Source: JAMORN01 sp027063545 [NCBI: bacterium]
Lineage (GTDB): Bacteria > JAMORN01
DNA length: 10,809 nucleotides
NCBI GenBank assembly: GCA_027063545.1
Contig: JAMORN010000066.1
Coordinates: 1 to 10,809, forward strand
Direction: 5' to 3'
Position 1 is the first letter of the stretch. Every line of letters starts with the position of its first letter. Below the pieces are notes generated by a model. The model ran no database searches, had not been told where the DNA came from, and was given only the letters and a program-made list of their open reading frames with translations. Positions 1 to 7,397 of the stretch are shown here, in pieces. Both the position numbers and the translations under genes were made by a program.

Positions 1-596
1 CTTTTACAGTTTTATCAGTACCAGGACATTTATCTTTCACATCAGGAATACCATCTTGGTCATTATCAGGATCAGGACAACCATCTTTGTCTTGGAATCC
101 ATCTATATCTTCTGGTTGGAACGGACATTTATCATGTTTATCGTCTATACCATCATGATCAGAGTCTTTTATATTGTCAGGACATCCATCACTATCATCT
201 ATACCGTTTTTTGTTTCTGGTTGATTTGGACATTTATCAAGTTGATCAGGAATACCGTCTTTATCATTATCTAGATCAGGACAACCATCATTGTCTTGGA
301 ATCCATCTAAGTCTTCTTTTGTAGATAACGCATCTTGATCAGTACCAGGACATTTATCATCAACATCTGCTATACCATCTTTATCATTATCAGGGTCAGG
401 ACAACCGTCATCATCTTGGAAACTATCGTAGTCTTCAGGATCATTAGGACATTTATCTTTTTTATCAGGTATTTTATCGAGATCGTTGTCAAGGTCAGGA
501 CAACCATCATCATCTTGAAAGCCATCAAAATCTTCAGGCTCTGTAGGACATTTATCATATCTATCATTTATACCATCTTTATCCTGATCTGGCGGA
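1..596 (-). repeat. Thrombospondin type 3 repeat array within the OmpA-like gene
   Basis: The coding sequence contains a tandem degenerate repeat. The nonamer for Asp-Lys-Cys (ACATTTATC on the plus strand) recurs at 26, 125, 230, 350, 449 and 548, giving periods of 99, 105, 120, 99 and 99 bp. All are multiples of 3, so the frame is kept and units vary by whole codons. It is a protein repeat (acidic Ca2+-binding loops plus paired Cys), not a DNA-level element. The array continues past the left edge. Confidence 0.9.
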
Positions 597-1780
597 ATAA
601 TAAACCAATGAAATGTTACCTGAGCACTAGCACCCAGTTTTGGAGGAACATGAGCATTTACTAAATAAATATTATTATTATCTTTTATATAATAGAGCCC
701 ATGATTTAAGTTATCTTTATATGTTTTCTCTGCAGCAGGATCATCATCATTTAAAACATATCTATCCTTTACTATTTCAGGAGAAGAAAAAGTTTTCATT
801 ATAGACATAATAATAGATGCATGAGGAGATCTAACAAGTAATCCAAATTTTCCATTTAACTCGTCTTTAAAAAGATCATGATGATTAATTACATTAGACC
901 ACTCCATTGCTCCACTTAAAGAACCAAAAAAACCAAAACTAGGATGAGGACAATATTCAACCCCAAATTTTCCAAATATTTTATTGTCAGTATAAGATTT
1001 TGAATCCATAGAGGATCCTGTATTAGCCACTCCAAGACCACCAACATTAAAGTGAAATCTTAGAAGTAAATCAGGGTTAACAGCTCCAACATCAAATGTA
1101 AGAGCAAGTAATGCTTTTAAAGCCCAAAGTCTCGAATGATTTGCTGTATATGTTCCAAATATAGCATTTTTATACCCAGGAAACTCTGGACCATCCATAG
1201 TAGCTTTCCAGTGGAATTGGGGATCTCTTAAAATATATCCTGTTTTTAAACCTGTAGCTGTTTTATTTGTAGGAACATAACCTGTAAAAACAAAAGCAAG
1301 ATTTACTATTTGATTAGTAGGAACAGCTAATTTTGTATTTATAAAGAAATCTCCAGTTCCTTTTTTCTCTAAATCTTGATTATTTACATCATAAACTTGA
1401 TCCCAATAAGAGTAAACTCCTAAAGCAACGCTCCAATAATTAAAAAGTCCATAAGAGAAAAATACTGGAGCAAAAATTCCTAAAGTAGAATTTATTCTAC
1501 TAGAAGCTGATGTTAACCCTGCTGCAACATAGTCATCCCATGTAATATCAGCAGGATTATCTGTTCTTGTATAAGGAACTATTCCAATTTTATCCCAAGT
1601 GATTAATGGAGATACACCTATTGCCATTCTACCTCTTTTCATTGTTTTAGCATCATAAAGATCTAAAATACCCCTTAAACCTTCATTATTAAATGAGATA
1701 TCAGTGTATATATCAATATATCCCAAAATGTTGGATAAATAAACAAATACTAATAAAACACTATAAAAAATTCGTTTCAT
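1..1780 (-). CDS. OmpA-like outer membrane protein with thrombospondin type 3 repeats, partial at C-terminus
   Basis: The frame is open from the ATG at 1780 to the window edge (593 codons), so the C-terminus is missing. Residues 1-20 are a signal peptide (MKR, then a hydrophobic core ending SNILG). Residues about 21-395 are rich in alternating Gly/aromatic segments, as in an outer-membrane beta-barrel. From about residue 397 come calcium-binding type thrombospondin type 3 repeats: six DKCP motifs start at residues 409, 442, 475, 515, 550 and 583, each followed by DxDGCPD and DxDxDGIPD-like acidic loops, with two Cys per unit. In the family such repeats link a barrel to a periplasmic OmpA peptidoglycan-binding domain; that domain would lie left of the window and is inferred. 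The start is supported by AAGGAGG at 1786-1792, 5 nt before the ATG, and by a 23-bp gap to the upstream gene, implying co-transcription. The barrel family is not recognised precisely. Confidence 0.88.
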   Translation of the reverse strand, partial: MKRIFYSVLLVFVYLSNILGYIDIYTDISFNNEGLRGILDLYDAKTMKRGRMAIGVSPLITWDKIGIVPYTRTDNPADITWDDYVAAGLTSASSRINSTLGIFAPVFFSYGLFNYWSVALGVYSYWDQVYDVNNQDLEKKGTGDFFINTKLAVPTNQIVNLAFVFTGYVPTNKTATGLKTGYILRDPQFHWKATMDGPEFPGYKNAIFGTYTANHSRLWALKALLALTFDVGAVNPDLLLRFHFNVGGLGVANTGSSMDSKSYTDNKIFGKFGVEYCPHPSFGFFGSLSGAMEWSNVINHHDLFKDELNGKFGLLVRSPHASIIMSIMKTFSSPEIVKDRYVLNDDDPAAEKTYKDNLNHGLYYIKDNNNIYLVNAHVPPKLGASAQVTFHWFIIPPDQDKDGINDRYDKCPTEPEDFDGFQDDDGCPDLDNDLDKIPDKKDKCPNDPEDYDSFQDDDGCPDPDNDKDGIADVDDKCPGTDQDALSTKEDLDGFQDNDGCPDLDNDKDGIPDQLDKCPNQPETKNGIDDSDGCPDNIKDSDHDGIDDKHDKCPFQPEDIDGFQDKDGCPDPDNDQDGIPDVKDKCPGTDKTVK

Positions 1781-1803
1781 AAAAACCTCCTTATTTATCT
1801 ATT

Positions 1804-2475
1804 TTATAAACTATTTTTTACCTTTTTTATACTTGATATAGCCTTTCTTGCAGCATATATATGTTTTGGTAGATAAGAATCATCTTCATCATAAAAAATT
1901 ATTTTGAAAATTTTAGCAGCATATACTCCTTTTTTAAGGGCAGCAATAATCTCCTGTTTATGGTCACCAATTGACGATTTAAAAGTTTTATTTTTATACT
2001 TTTTTAATAACTTTTTCATTGTTAAATAATATGAATAAGAACGATTTTGATATTTTTCGTATAAGTAATCATCTTCCAATATTTCATCATATTTATCTTC
2101 AGAGACAGCAGCAATAGCAGATAAAATTGATATCGCTTTGTTTAGATCCTTTACAACTTGAACTTTTTCTTGGTTATAAATCTTTTGATCCTCTTCTGAC
2201 TGTTTTGTTTTCATAACCTTCATTTCTAATTTCTTTTTCTCTTCCAATAGCTTTTGTTTCTCTAATTGTTCCTGTTGTATCTTTTTTTCAGAAATAGCAA
2301 CGTAAATTTTTGTTATACCAGTAATAGTTGTAAATATTAATAATAAGGTTGCAAGAAAATAACTAATAACATTTTTAGCAATACCACGAGCAGTGTTTAT
2401 AGTTATTAAAAAAGCTAAAATAGTTATATATACCATTAGAATTATTATCAAAGTATCTGTAGAGAAATTAAACAT
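1804..2475 (-). CDS. Unrecognised membrane-anchored coiled-coil protein, 223 residues
   Basis: I do not recognise a family. Two hydrophobic helices are visible at about residues 8-28 and 36-60, joined by a very short loop, so the protein should be a hairpin-anchored inner-membrane protein. A charged, Gln/Glu/Lys-rich coiled coil follows at about 62-105. The rest (106-223) is predicted mostly helical, lysine-rich and soluble, with a Tyr-rich patch near 138-150 and a DEDD acidic cluster near 196-199. Few positive charges precede the first helix and many follow the second, which favours a cytoplasmic C-terminal domain. The start is set by AAGGAGT at 2482-2488, 6 nt before the ATG, overlapping the stop codon of the upstream CNNM gene (2480-2482), so translation is probably coupled. 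It sits between a CNNM/CorC-type gene and an OmpA-like gene in one run, which suggests an envelope role; that is inference. Confidence 0.75.
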   Translation of the reverse strand: MFNFSTDTLIIILMVYITILAFLITINTARGIAKNVISYFLATLLLIFTTITGITKIYVAISEKKIQQEQLEKQKLLEEKKKLEMKVMKTKQSEEDQKIYNQEKVQVVKDLNKAISILSAIAAVSEDKYDEILEDDYLYEKYQNRSYSYYLTMKKLLKKYKNKTFKSSIGDHKQEIIAALKKGVYAAKIFKIIFYDEDDSYLPKHIYAARKAISSIKKVKNSL

Positions 2476-2479
2476 ATTT

Positions 2480-3544
2480 TTACTCCTTGTTTTGAATCTT
2501 CGTTATTTTTAATTTTTTAATTCGGGTCGGTGAAGATTCCAGTATTGTTATTAAATAGTTATCTATTTTAAACTTTTCATTTTCTTTTGGTATATAGCCT
2601 ATTTTATTGGTAATATATCCATTTATTGTACTAAATTGTTCATTTCCTATCTTTATTCCATATACATTTTCTAAGTCTACTACTGAATACAATCCGTCAA
2701 CAACTACCTCATCAATCTCTTTGATATCCTTTTTTTTCTCTATATTTTCAGAAAAATATTTTAAAAGATCATCAACCTGCAAGTATCCTATTTCATTTCC
2801 GTATTCATCAACGATTACAGCATACTTAGTATCAGTCAAAATTAACCTTTTAAAAATAAAATAAATAGAAGAAAAAGAATTTACAAGTATAAATTTATCT
2901 TTTTCTTTAATTTTGTTTAAAGTATTTTTTTCTGTTTTCATAATAAACTTTACAGGCACATTAGATAATTTTATAATAGATAACAGAATTTTTTCTTCAA
3001 TACTAGAAAACTTACTGGAGTAGTAGATTTTATTAATAAATTTTTTAAGATCTTCCTTATTAATTTCAATATCTGATGTTAATCTTTTTATATGGAAAAA
3101 GAATGTATCAATAAACTTAAAAATATTCACAATAGGCGATAAAATTTTGAATAAAAAAATTAATAAATTTCCTAATCTTATAAAGAAAATAGGATAATTT
3201 ACACCAATACTTTTTGGTATAATTTCTCCAAAAATAAGTAATGAAAAAGTAGTAAATAAAAAGGAAACAAAAGAGCTATATTCTATATTTAAACTTTTTA
3301 TAAAACTTTCTGAAAAACTAGAAAAACCAACGTTTACACTCATATTTCCTATAAGAATGAAGATTAAAAATTTATATTGTCTAGAAATAAAGAAATTGTA
3401 AATATTAAAATATTTTTTGTTTTCTTTTATTAAAGAATATTGATAGTCTGAAATAGAAAAAAAGGCTGTTTCTGTCCCTGATAGGAGCCCAGAAAGACTT
3501 AGAAAAAAAATAGAAAGAGCTATATTAAAAAGGAAGGTCGTCAT
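2480..3544 (-). CDS. CNNM/CorC (HlyC) family membrane protein with DUF21, apparently a single CBS repeat, and a CorC/HlyC C-terminal domain
   Basis: The 354-residue protein starts with a DUF21/CNNM membrane domain (about 1-175). It contains SGTETAFFSIS at 22-32, NMSVNVGFSS at 67-76 and GEIIPKS at 106-112, the usual signature positions. A linker (EEKILLSIIKLSNVPVKFIM, about 183-202) matches the family's approach to CBS1, but CBS1 itself is missing. The sequence passes straight to a CBS2-like segment with YAVIVDEYGNEIGYLQVDDLL at 241-261. A CorC/HlyC transporter-associated domain follows at about 278-350 (VDGLYSVVDLENVYGI, then TINGYITNKIGYIP). Relatives are usually 420-450 residues, so the shortfall of about 65 fits loss of one CBS. 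Family members are linked to Mg2+ (or Co2+) efflux; the substrate here is unknown. The start overlaps the end of ssb by 20 nt. No strong Shine-Dalgarno is seen, so coupling to ssb translation is likely. Confidence 0.85.
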   Translation of the reverse strand: MTTFLFNIALSIFFLSLSGLLSGTETAFFSISDYQYSLIKENKKYFNIYNFFISRQYKFLIFILIGNMSVNVGFSSFSESFIKSLNIEYSSFVSFLFTTFSLLIFGEIIPKSIGVNYPIFFIRLGNLLIFLFKILSPIVNIFKFIDTFFFHIKRLTSDIEINKEDLKKFINKIYYSSKFSSIEEKILLSIIKLSNVPVKFIMKTEKNTLNKIKEKDKFILVNSFSSIYFIFKRLILTDTKYAVIVDEYGNEIGYLQVDDLLKYFSENIEKKKDIKEIDEVVVDGLYSVVDLENVYGIKIGNEQFSTINGYITNKIGYIPKENEKFKIDNYLITILESSPTRIKKLKITKIQNKE

Positions 3545-4001
3545 CAGTAATTGCTTCTTCAGGGTTTATTTCAAAAGAAGACAACTCTTCTTTTACAATC
3601 TCTTCATTTATAGGTTCCTCTATAGGTGTAGGTTCTATATTATTACTTTTTATTTCTTCAACAGAAGGTCTTTCGTCTTTTCTAGAAAGCATTTTCATAT
3701 TATTCCCTATTATCTCAGTAATATATCTTGTTTGGCCTGTAGAATCTTCATATTTTCTATATTTTATTCTTCCTTCAATTAAGAGCAACATTCCCTTTTT
3801 TACGTATTTATCAGCAACCTCTGCATTTTTTCCAAATAATACAATATTATGCCATTGGGTTGGTCGTTGACCTGTTTCATCAGGTGGCTCATCTGATGTA
3901 GCAAGAGGAAAAGCTGCTATAGGTATCCCACTTTTTGATATCCTAACTTCTGGATCTTTTCCAACGCGTCCAATTAAAATAACTTTATTTAAAGAAGACA
4001 T
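3525..4001 (-). CDS. ssb: Single-stranded DNA-binding protein
   Basis: SSB coats single-stranded DNA in replication, repair and recombination, usually as a tetramer. The 158-residue length is typical of bacterial SSB. The OB-fold spans about 1-107 with the family start MSSLNKVILIGRVGKDPEVR, the QWHNIVLFGKNAEVADKYVKKG stretch (W50 is the conserved DNA-stacking aromatic; positions 49-70) and LLIEGRIKYRKYED. An acidic, Glu/Pro-rich linker (about 110-150) leads to the acidic tip DDDLPF, the docking site for SSB partner proteins. AAGGAGAG at 4008-4015 lies 6 nt before the ATG. The last 20 nt overlap the start of the CNNM-like gene. It is the first gene of the minus-strand run and divergent from rlmN across 66 bp. 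SSB is more often found next to rpsF/rpsR, so leading an envelope gene run is less usual. Confidence 0.97.
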   Translation of the reverse strand: MSSLNKVILIGRVGKDPEVRISKSGIPIAAFPLATSDEPPDETGQRPTQWHNIVLFGKNAEVADKYVKKGMLLLIEGRIKYRKYEDSTGQTRYITEIIGNNMKMLSRKDERPSVEEIKSNNIEPTPIEEPINEEIVKEELSSFEINPEEAITDDDLPF

Positions 4002-4067
4002 TTTTTTCTCTCCTTAATTTTTTATTTTTTAATATATATATTAAAATAAATTTTTAATAGCATAGAT
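4002..4067. promoter_or_regulatory. Divergent ssb/rlmN intergenic region with a 20-bp perfect palindrome
   Basis: This 66-bp gap is almost entirely A and T and must hold the start signals of both genes. Positions 4027-4046 (TTTTAATATATATATTAAAA) form a perfect palindrome. Next to ssb is its Shine-Dalgarno (4008-4015). rlmN has no Shine-Dalgarno; a TAATAG hexamer at 4055-4060 sits 7 nt before its ATG. Exact -10/-35 boxes cannot be chosen reliably in sequence this AT-rich. Confidence 0.45.
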
Positions 4068-5126
4068 ATGAAAAAAAATATTCTTAATTTCTCAAAAAAA
4101 GAATTGGAGGAGTTTTTTAAATCTATTGGAGAACCTAAATTTAGAGTAACACAAGTACTTGATTGGATTTATAAAAAAAAAGTTTTAGATTTTTCTTCTT
4201 TCTCTAATCTTTCAAAAAGATTAAGAGAGAAATTGGAAGAGAATTTTGTAATAAAAACCCTTTCAATTGAGGAAATTCATGAAAGTAAAGATGGAAGTAT
4301 AAAAATTGCTTTTAAGACCTTTGATGATAAATATATTGAATCGGTAATTATTCCATCAAAAGATAGAGTAACTTTATGTATATCAACTCAAATAGGATGT
4401 AATATTGGATGTGCTTTTTGTAATACAGCAAGGTTGGGGCTTATAAGAAATCTTTATACCTCAGAAATTTTAGAGCAATATCTACTTAGTGAATCAATAA
4501 TAAATAAAAAAATAACCAACATTGTATATATGGGAATGGGAGAGCCTCTTGTAAATTTTGATAATTTTCTTAATAGTTTAGAGAGATTTATTTCAGAAGA
4601 GTATTTTAATTTTGGAAAGAGAAAGATTGTTGTAAGCACAATTGGAATACCTGAAAAGATAAGAAGATTAGCAGATTTTGAGTATGCTCCAAAGATCTCT
4701 CTTAGCCTTCATTTTTCTACAGATGAAGAGAGAAAAAAATATATTCCTGTTAGTTATAAAATAGATGAACTTGTGGAAAGCCTTTATTATTATTATAAGA
4801 TGACAAATCTTCCTATAACATATGAATATCTCCTTTTAAATGGAATTAATACCTCCCAGCAGCATATGGAAAAACTATATCAAATAGTTTCTTTAATTCC
4901 AAAATCAAAAATAAATTTAATCCCTTTTAATGAATTTGAAGGCTCTTCTTTTTCTACACCAGATGTAGAAGAGATTGAACGTTTTAAAGAGTTTTTTAAA
5001 GAGAGAGGAATATTTACCTCTGTAAGAACCTCTTATGGTAGGGATATAAGTGCTGCATGTGGGAATCTTGGTTTTTCTCTTCTTAAAAGAGATTTAGTTA
5101 AGAGAGATTTAAAAAGAAAATCTTAG
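4068..5126 (+). CDS. rlmN: 23S rRNA (adenine2503-C2) / tRNA (adenine37-C2) methyltransferase RlmN
   Basis: RlmN is a cytoplasmic radical-SAM enzyme that methylates C2 of A2503 in 23S rRNA and, in many bacteria, A37 of some tRNAs. The 352-residue length is normal for the family. An N-terminal helical domain (about 1-90) precedes the radical-SAM core. The cluster motif GCNIGCAFC gives C111, C115 and C118 (C-x3-C-x2-C). MGMGEP lies at 155-160. The C-terminal SAACGNLG holds C331, the counterpart of the Cys that is methylated and forms the covalent RNA adduct; C104, seven residues before C111, matches a second conserved Cys of RlmN. All key residues are present, so it should be active. RlmN is favoured over Cfr because of the single-copy housekeeping setting and overall pattern. 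No Shine-Dalgarno is visible before the ATG. The stop overlaps the end of the convergent C25 peptidase gene by 4 nt. Confidence 0.95.
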   Translation: MKKNILNFSKKELEEFFKSIGEPKFRVTQVLDWIYKKKVLDFSSFSNLSKRLREKLEENFVIKTLSIEEIHESKDGSIKIAFKTFDDKYIESVIIPSKDRVTLCISTQIGCNIGCAFCNTARLGLIRNLYTSEILEQYLLSESIINKKITNIVYMGMGEPLVNFDNFLNSLERFISEEYFNFGKRKIVVSTIGIPEKIRRLADFEYAPKISLSLHFSTDEERKKYIPVSYKIDELVESLYYYYKMTNLPITYEYLLLNGINTSQQHMEKLYQIVSLIPKSKINLIPFNEFEGSSFSTPDVEEIERFKEFFKERGIFTSVRTSYGRDISAACGNLGFSLLKRDLVKRDLKRKS

Positions 5127-7345
5127 AATATTATTAGTTTTAAAGTTTTTTTTTGGTTTTTATTATAGATATCCCAAACAGAGATTTTTACTATATATAT
5201 ACCTTTACCCACTTTTTTTCCATTAAAATAAGGATCTATTTTTATATTACTATATCCAATAAAATCTCCATAGATAGATTTCTTTATTAGTCTTTTTCCT
5301 TTTGAATTATAAATAGAAACATCAATCCTTTTTGTAGGTTTTATAAAGTAAGCACCGAATATAATAGCACTATTTGAAGAAGTTCTATATGGATTTGGGT
5401 ATATAAATGAGTCTTTTAGTATAATAGATGAATTCTCGTCAATAACCTTAAAATTAAATTCTTCCTCTTTCATGCTAGAGTTTTTATAAAGAATAGTTCT
5501 TAAAGTATTATAAAATGAGGTTATATTAGAAAGAGAAATATAAAAAGATGTATCATTCTCTAATTTTTTAGAATTTTTAACTAGGGAAATAGAGTTTAAA
5601 TAAATCTTTAAAGAATCAATATAGGTGCTTAAACTAATTCTTATTATAATCTCTCCATTTTTTTCAGTAATATCGCCCTCTTTTAATTTAATAATCTTTT
5701 CTGTTTTGTCTTTATAGTAATAACTAAGTTTATAATCAAATACCTCATTAACCTTTAACGAATTACCTGAAAGAGTAGTGTATGAACTGTTATAGTATAT
5801 AAAATCCTGATAAATATCTTTATTATATGCATAGAGAACCTCTTTTAAAGGGGTATAAGAAGAATCCACAAAAGGAAGATAAAATGATACAGAATATATG
5901 TTTGATGTTGTTATGGAAGAATCAACAACTATAGGAGATAGAGCTTTTGTTATAGTTATGGTATCCTCGCCTGTTAATGTTCGTTTTGTATATGTAATAG
6001 AAGAATCTTTTGGATAAACAAAAAAATTAACAGACCAATTTGTTAAATAGTCTAAACTATAGTCCTTTTTATTTACACTCTCAATGTCTAATGTATCAGG
6101 AGAGAGTTTTCTTATTATAGGGGAGACTATAATCATTGCCGGATCACCAAAAAGTTCATAGCTGGAAGAGTTAAGATAATAACCAGTATAGTTATAGGCT
6201 GTTTTTGCATAATAAAAAGTTTCTCCTATAGTTTTTTTTGAAGGAAGATCATATATTTTTTCCAAAAGCGCACCTCCAAATTCATTATTCTCTATAGCAT
6301 AAACCTCCATTATTGATCCAATCCCTGCAACTGCTCCATATTCCGGTGTTATAAATATCCTTTCAACCACCCCTTTTTCATTGTATAGGTCAAATTTAGA
6401 TGCATAGCATCCCAAAACTACGAAAATAGTTAAATCTTTATTTACCAAACTAGGAGTGCTCCATGATTTAAATACCCTCTCTATTGCTAAAACACCCCAA
6501 TGGGAATGGCCAGAGAATAAAGTTATAAAAACACCTTTGTTTATATAATCAATAAAATCTGCTTCAGCAAGTGGTTTATAACTTTCATCATCTTTAGGAT
6601 AGAGTTGTAAATAGACATTTTCTTTTTCAATTCCCTCTGGAATATATGGTAAGACATATTTTTCTACCAGTCTTTCATGATTGTAAGGATCTATTACTTC
6701 AGGTGATATCTCATCATCATCTACCGATATTAATATTTTTCTTTTATAATCACCGAAGGGATTTCCCTCATACCTTTTTATTTTGTAAAAAGCACCCCAT
6801 GCCTCATCTATATTATCTGCAGGAATTCTTCCTACATACGCAAAAGTAGGATATATATTTGAAACCCCATATTGATATGAAACATAAAAATCATCACTTG
6901 CTCTTATAGAATCTACTGTTGATATTAAATTTTTATCATATATCATAGGAATAAAGTTAGGATGTTCTAGGGTGTCATACTCACTATATCCATCTCCCAA
7001 AAGAACTACATATTGAAGCTTCCCTTGAGAGAGTTCCTTAATTCTTCTTATACCCTCTCTTATACTAAAAGCCTTAGGAAGATAGGATGTTTTAAAGGAA
7101 TCGAGATATAATAAATATAAAGTTTGGGTCGTTACAAATCTCGGAGAATAAACAAAATCTTTTTTTAGGGTATCTCTATATAAACAAAAACTATAAGCCA
7201 CATCTTTAAATAACGAATCAGTAACAATAAGATAATCTACATCTATAGAATCAGATAAAAACTCCTCTTGAGTAATTTCATAATTTTGAGCAAAAGCCCA
7301 ACCTATCCTTAAAATAAATAAGCCTAAAAGAAGATAAATTCTCAT
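5123..7345 (-). CDS. Secreted C25 (gingipain-like) cysteine peptidase with FlgD/T9SS-like C-terminal domain
   Basis: The 740-residue protein begins with a signal peptide (about 1-19, ending AFA before Q20). The C25-type domain (about 35-405) shows VVLLGDG at 113-119, VGRIPAD at 171-177, FSGHSHWG at 277-284 (candidate catalytic His280 or His282), FVVLGCYASKFD at 308-319 (candidate catalytic Cys313), GAVAGIGS at 337-344 and ELFGDP at 397-402, all in the usual family order. Residues about 410-640 are Ser/Thr/Tyr-rich and beta-like. From about 649 a YPNPYR motif opens a FlgD/Por-secretion-tail-like Ig domain ending KGIYIVKISVWD plus a short basic tail, as in type IX cargo. Activity is inferred from the His/Cys pair; many such proteins in uncultured phyla are uncharacterised. 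No Shine-Dalgarno precedes the ATG. The gene follows the mrp terminator directly and has no co-directional partner downstream, so it is probably its own transcription unit. Confidence 0.85.
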   Translation of the reverse strand: MRIYLLLGLFILRIGWAFAQNYEITQEEFLSDSIDVDYLIVTDSLFKDVAYSFCLYRDTLKKDFVYSPRFVTTQTLYLLYLDSFKTSYLPKAFSIREGIRRIKELSQGKLQYVVLLGDGYSEYDTLEHPNFIPMIYDKNLISTVDSIRASDDFYVSYQYGVSNIYPTFAYVGRIPADNIDEAWGAFYKIKRYEGNPFGDYKRKILISVDDDEISPEVIDPYNHERLVEKYVLPYIPEGIEKENVYLQLYPKDDESYKPLAEADFIDYINKGVFITLFSGHSHWGVLAIERVFKSWSTPSLVNKDLTIFVVLGCYASKFDLYNEKGVVERIFITPEYGAVAGIGSIMEVYAIENNEFGGALLEKIYDLPSKKTIGETFYYAKTAYNYTGYYLNSSSYELFGDPAMIIVSPIIRKLSPDTLDIESVNKKDYSLDYLTNWSVNFFVYPKDSSITYTKRTLTGEDTITITKALSPIVVDSSITTSNIYSVSFYLPFVDSSYTPLKEVLYAYNKDIYQDFIYYNSSYTTLSGNSLKVNEVFDYKLSYYYKDKTEKIIKLKEGDITEKNGEIIIRISLSTYIDSLKIYLNSISLVKNSKKLENDTSFYISLSNITSFYNTLRTILYKNSSMKEEEFNFKVIDENSSIILKDSFIYPNPYRTSSNSAIIFGAYFIKPTKRIDVSIYNSKGKRLIKKSIYGDFIGYSNIKIDPYFNGKKVGKGIYIVKISVWDIYNKNQKKTLKLIIF

Positions 7346-7351
7346 ATTATT

Positions 7352-7388
7352 TAATATAAAAAAAGAAAAGCCCCTGAAAAAGGGGCTT
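7352..7388 (-). terminator. Rho-independent terminator after mrp
   Basis: A perfect 7-bp stem (AAGCCCC at 7368-7374 pairing with GGGGCTT at 7382-7388) encloses a 7-nt loop. Read on the minus strand it starts 9 nt after the mrp stop and is followed by a T-rich tract (CTTTTCTTTTTTTATATT in transcript sense). It is the only GC-rich hairpin I see in the window. The plus-strand side lacks an immediate T tract, so it should act mainly on mrp transcripts. Confidence 0.9.
7353..7380 (-). promoter_or_regulatory. Candidate promoter of the C25 peptidase gene, overlapping the mrp terminator
   Basis: Read on the minus strand, TATATT (7353-7358) lies 7 nt before the ATG at 7345. TTTTCA (7375-7380) lies 16 bp further upstream, within the loop of the mrp terminator hairpin. 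Transcription would then begin at or next to the start codon, giving a leaderless mRNA, which suits the absence of a Shine-Dalgarno. The -35 match is weak (4 of 6) and the AT-rich background makes chance matches likely. Confidence 0.35.
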
Positions 7389-7397
7389 AACTACTTT

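Noticed and set aside
148-155. Mrp residues DNPPGTGD as a broken switch motif (residue numbers of the protein at 7398-8261)
   Set aside because: The second position of D-x-PPGTGD is naturally variable, and Walker A and the CxxC pair are intact, so the protein is not judged defective.
1-596. Regularly spaced repeats resembling a CRISPR array
   Set aside because: Spacing is in whole codons, units are degenerate throughout, and the region translates as DKCP/DGCPD protein repeats in one open frame.
56-664. Two plus-strand open frames (56-274 and 335-664) encoding Ile/Thr/Arg-rich repetitive peptides
   Set aside because: They are the complement of the thrombospondin repeat region. Their repetitiveness mirrors the repeats on the minus strand, and they have no ribosome site or family resemblance.
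5127-5160. T-run after the rlmN stop as an intrinsic terminator for rlmN
   Set aside because: The T9 tract at 5146-5154 has no stable stem before it, and it lies inside the C25 gene coding region where it encodes Lys residues.
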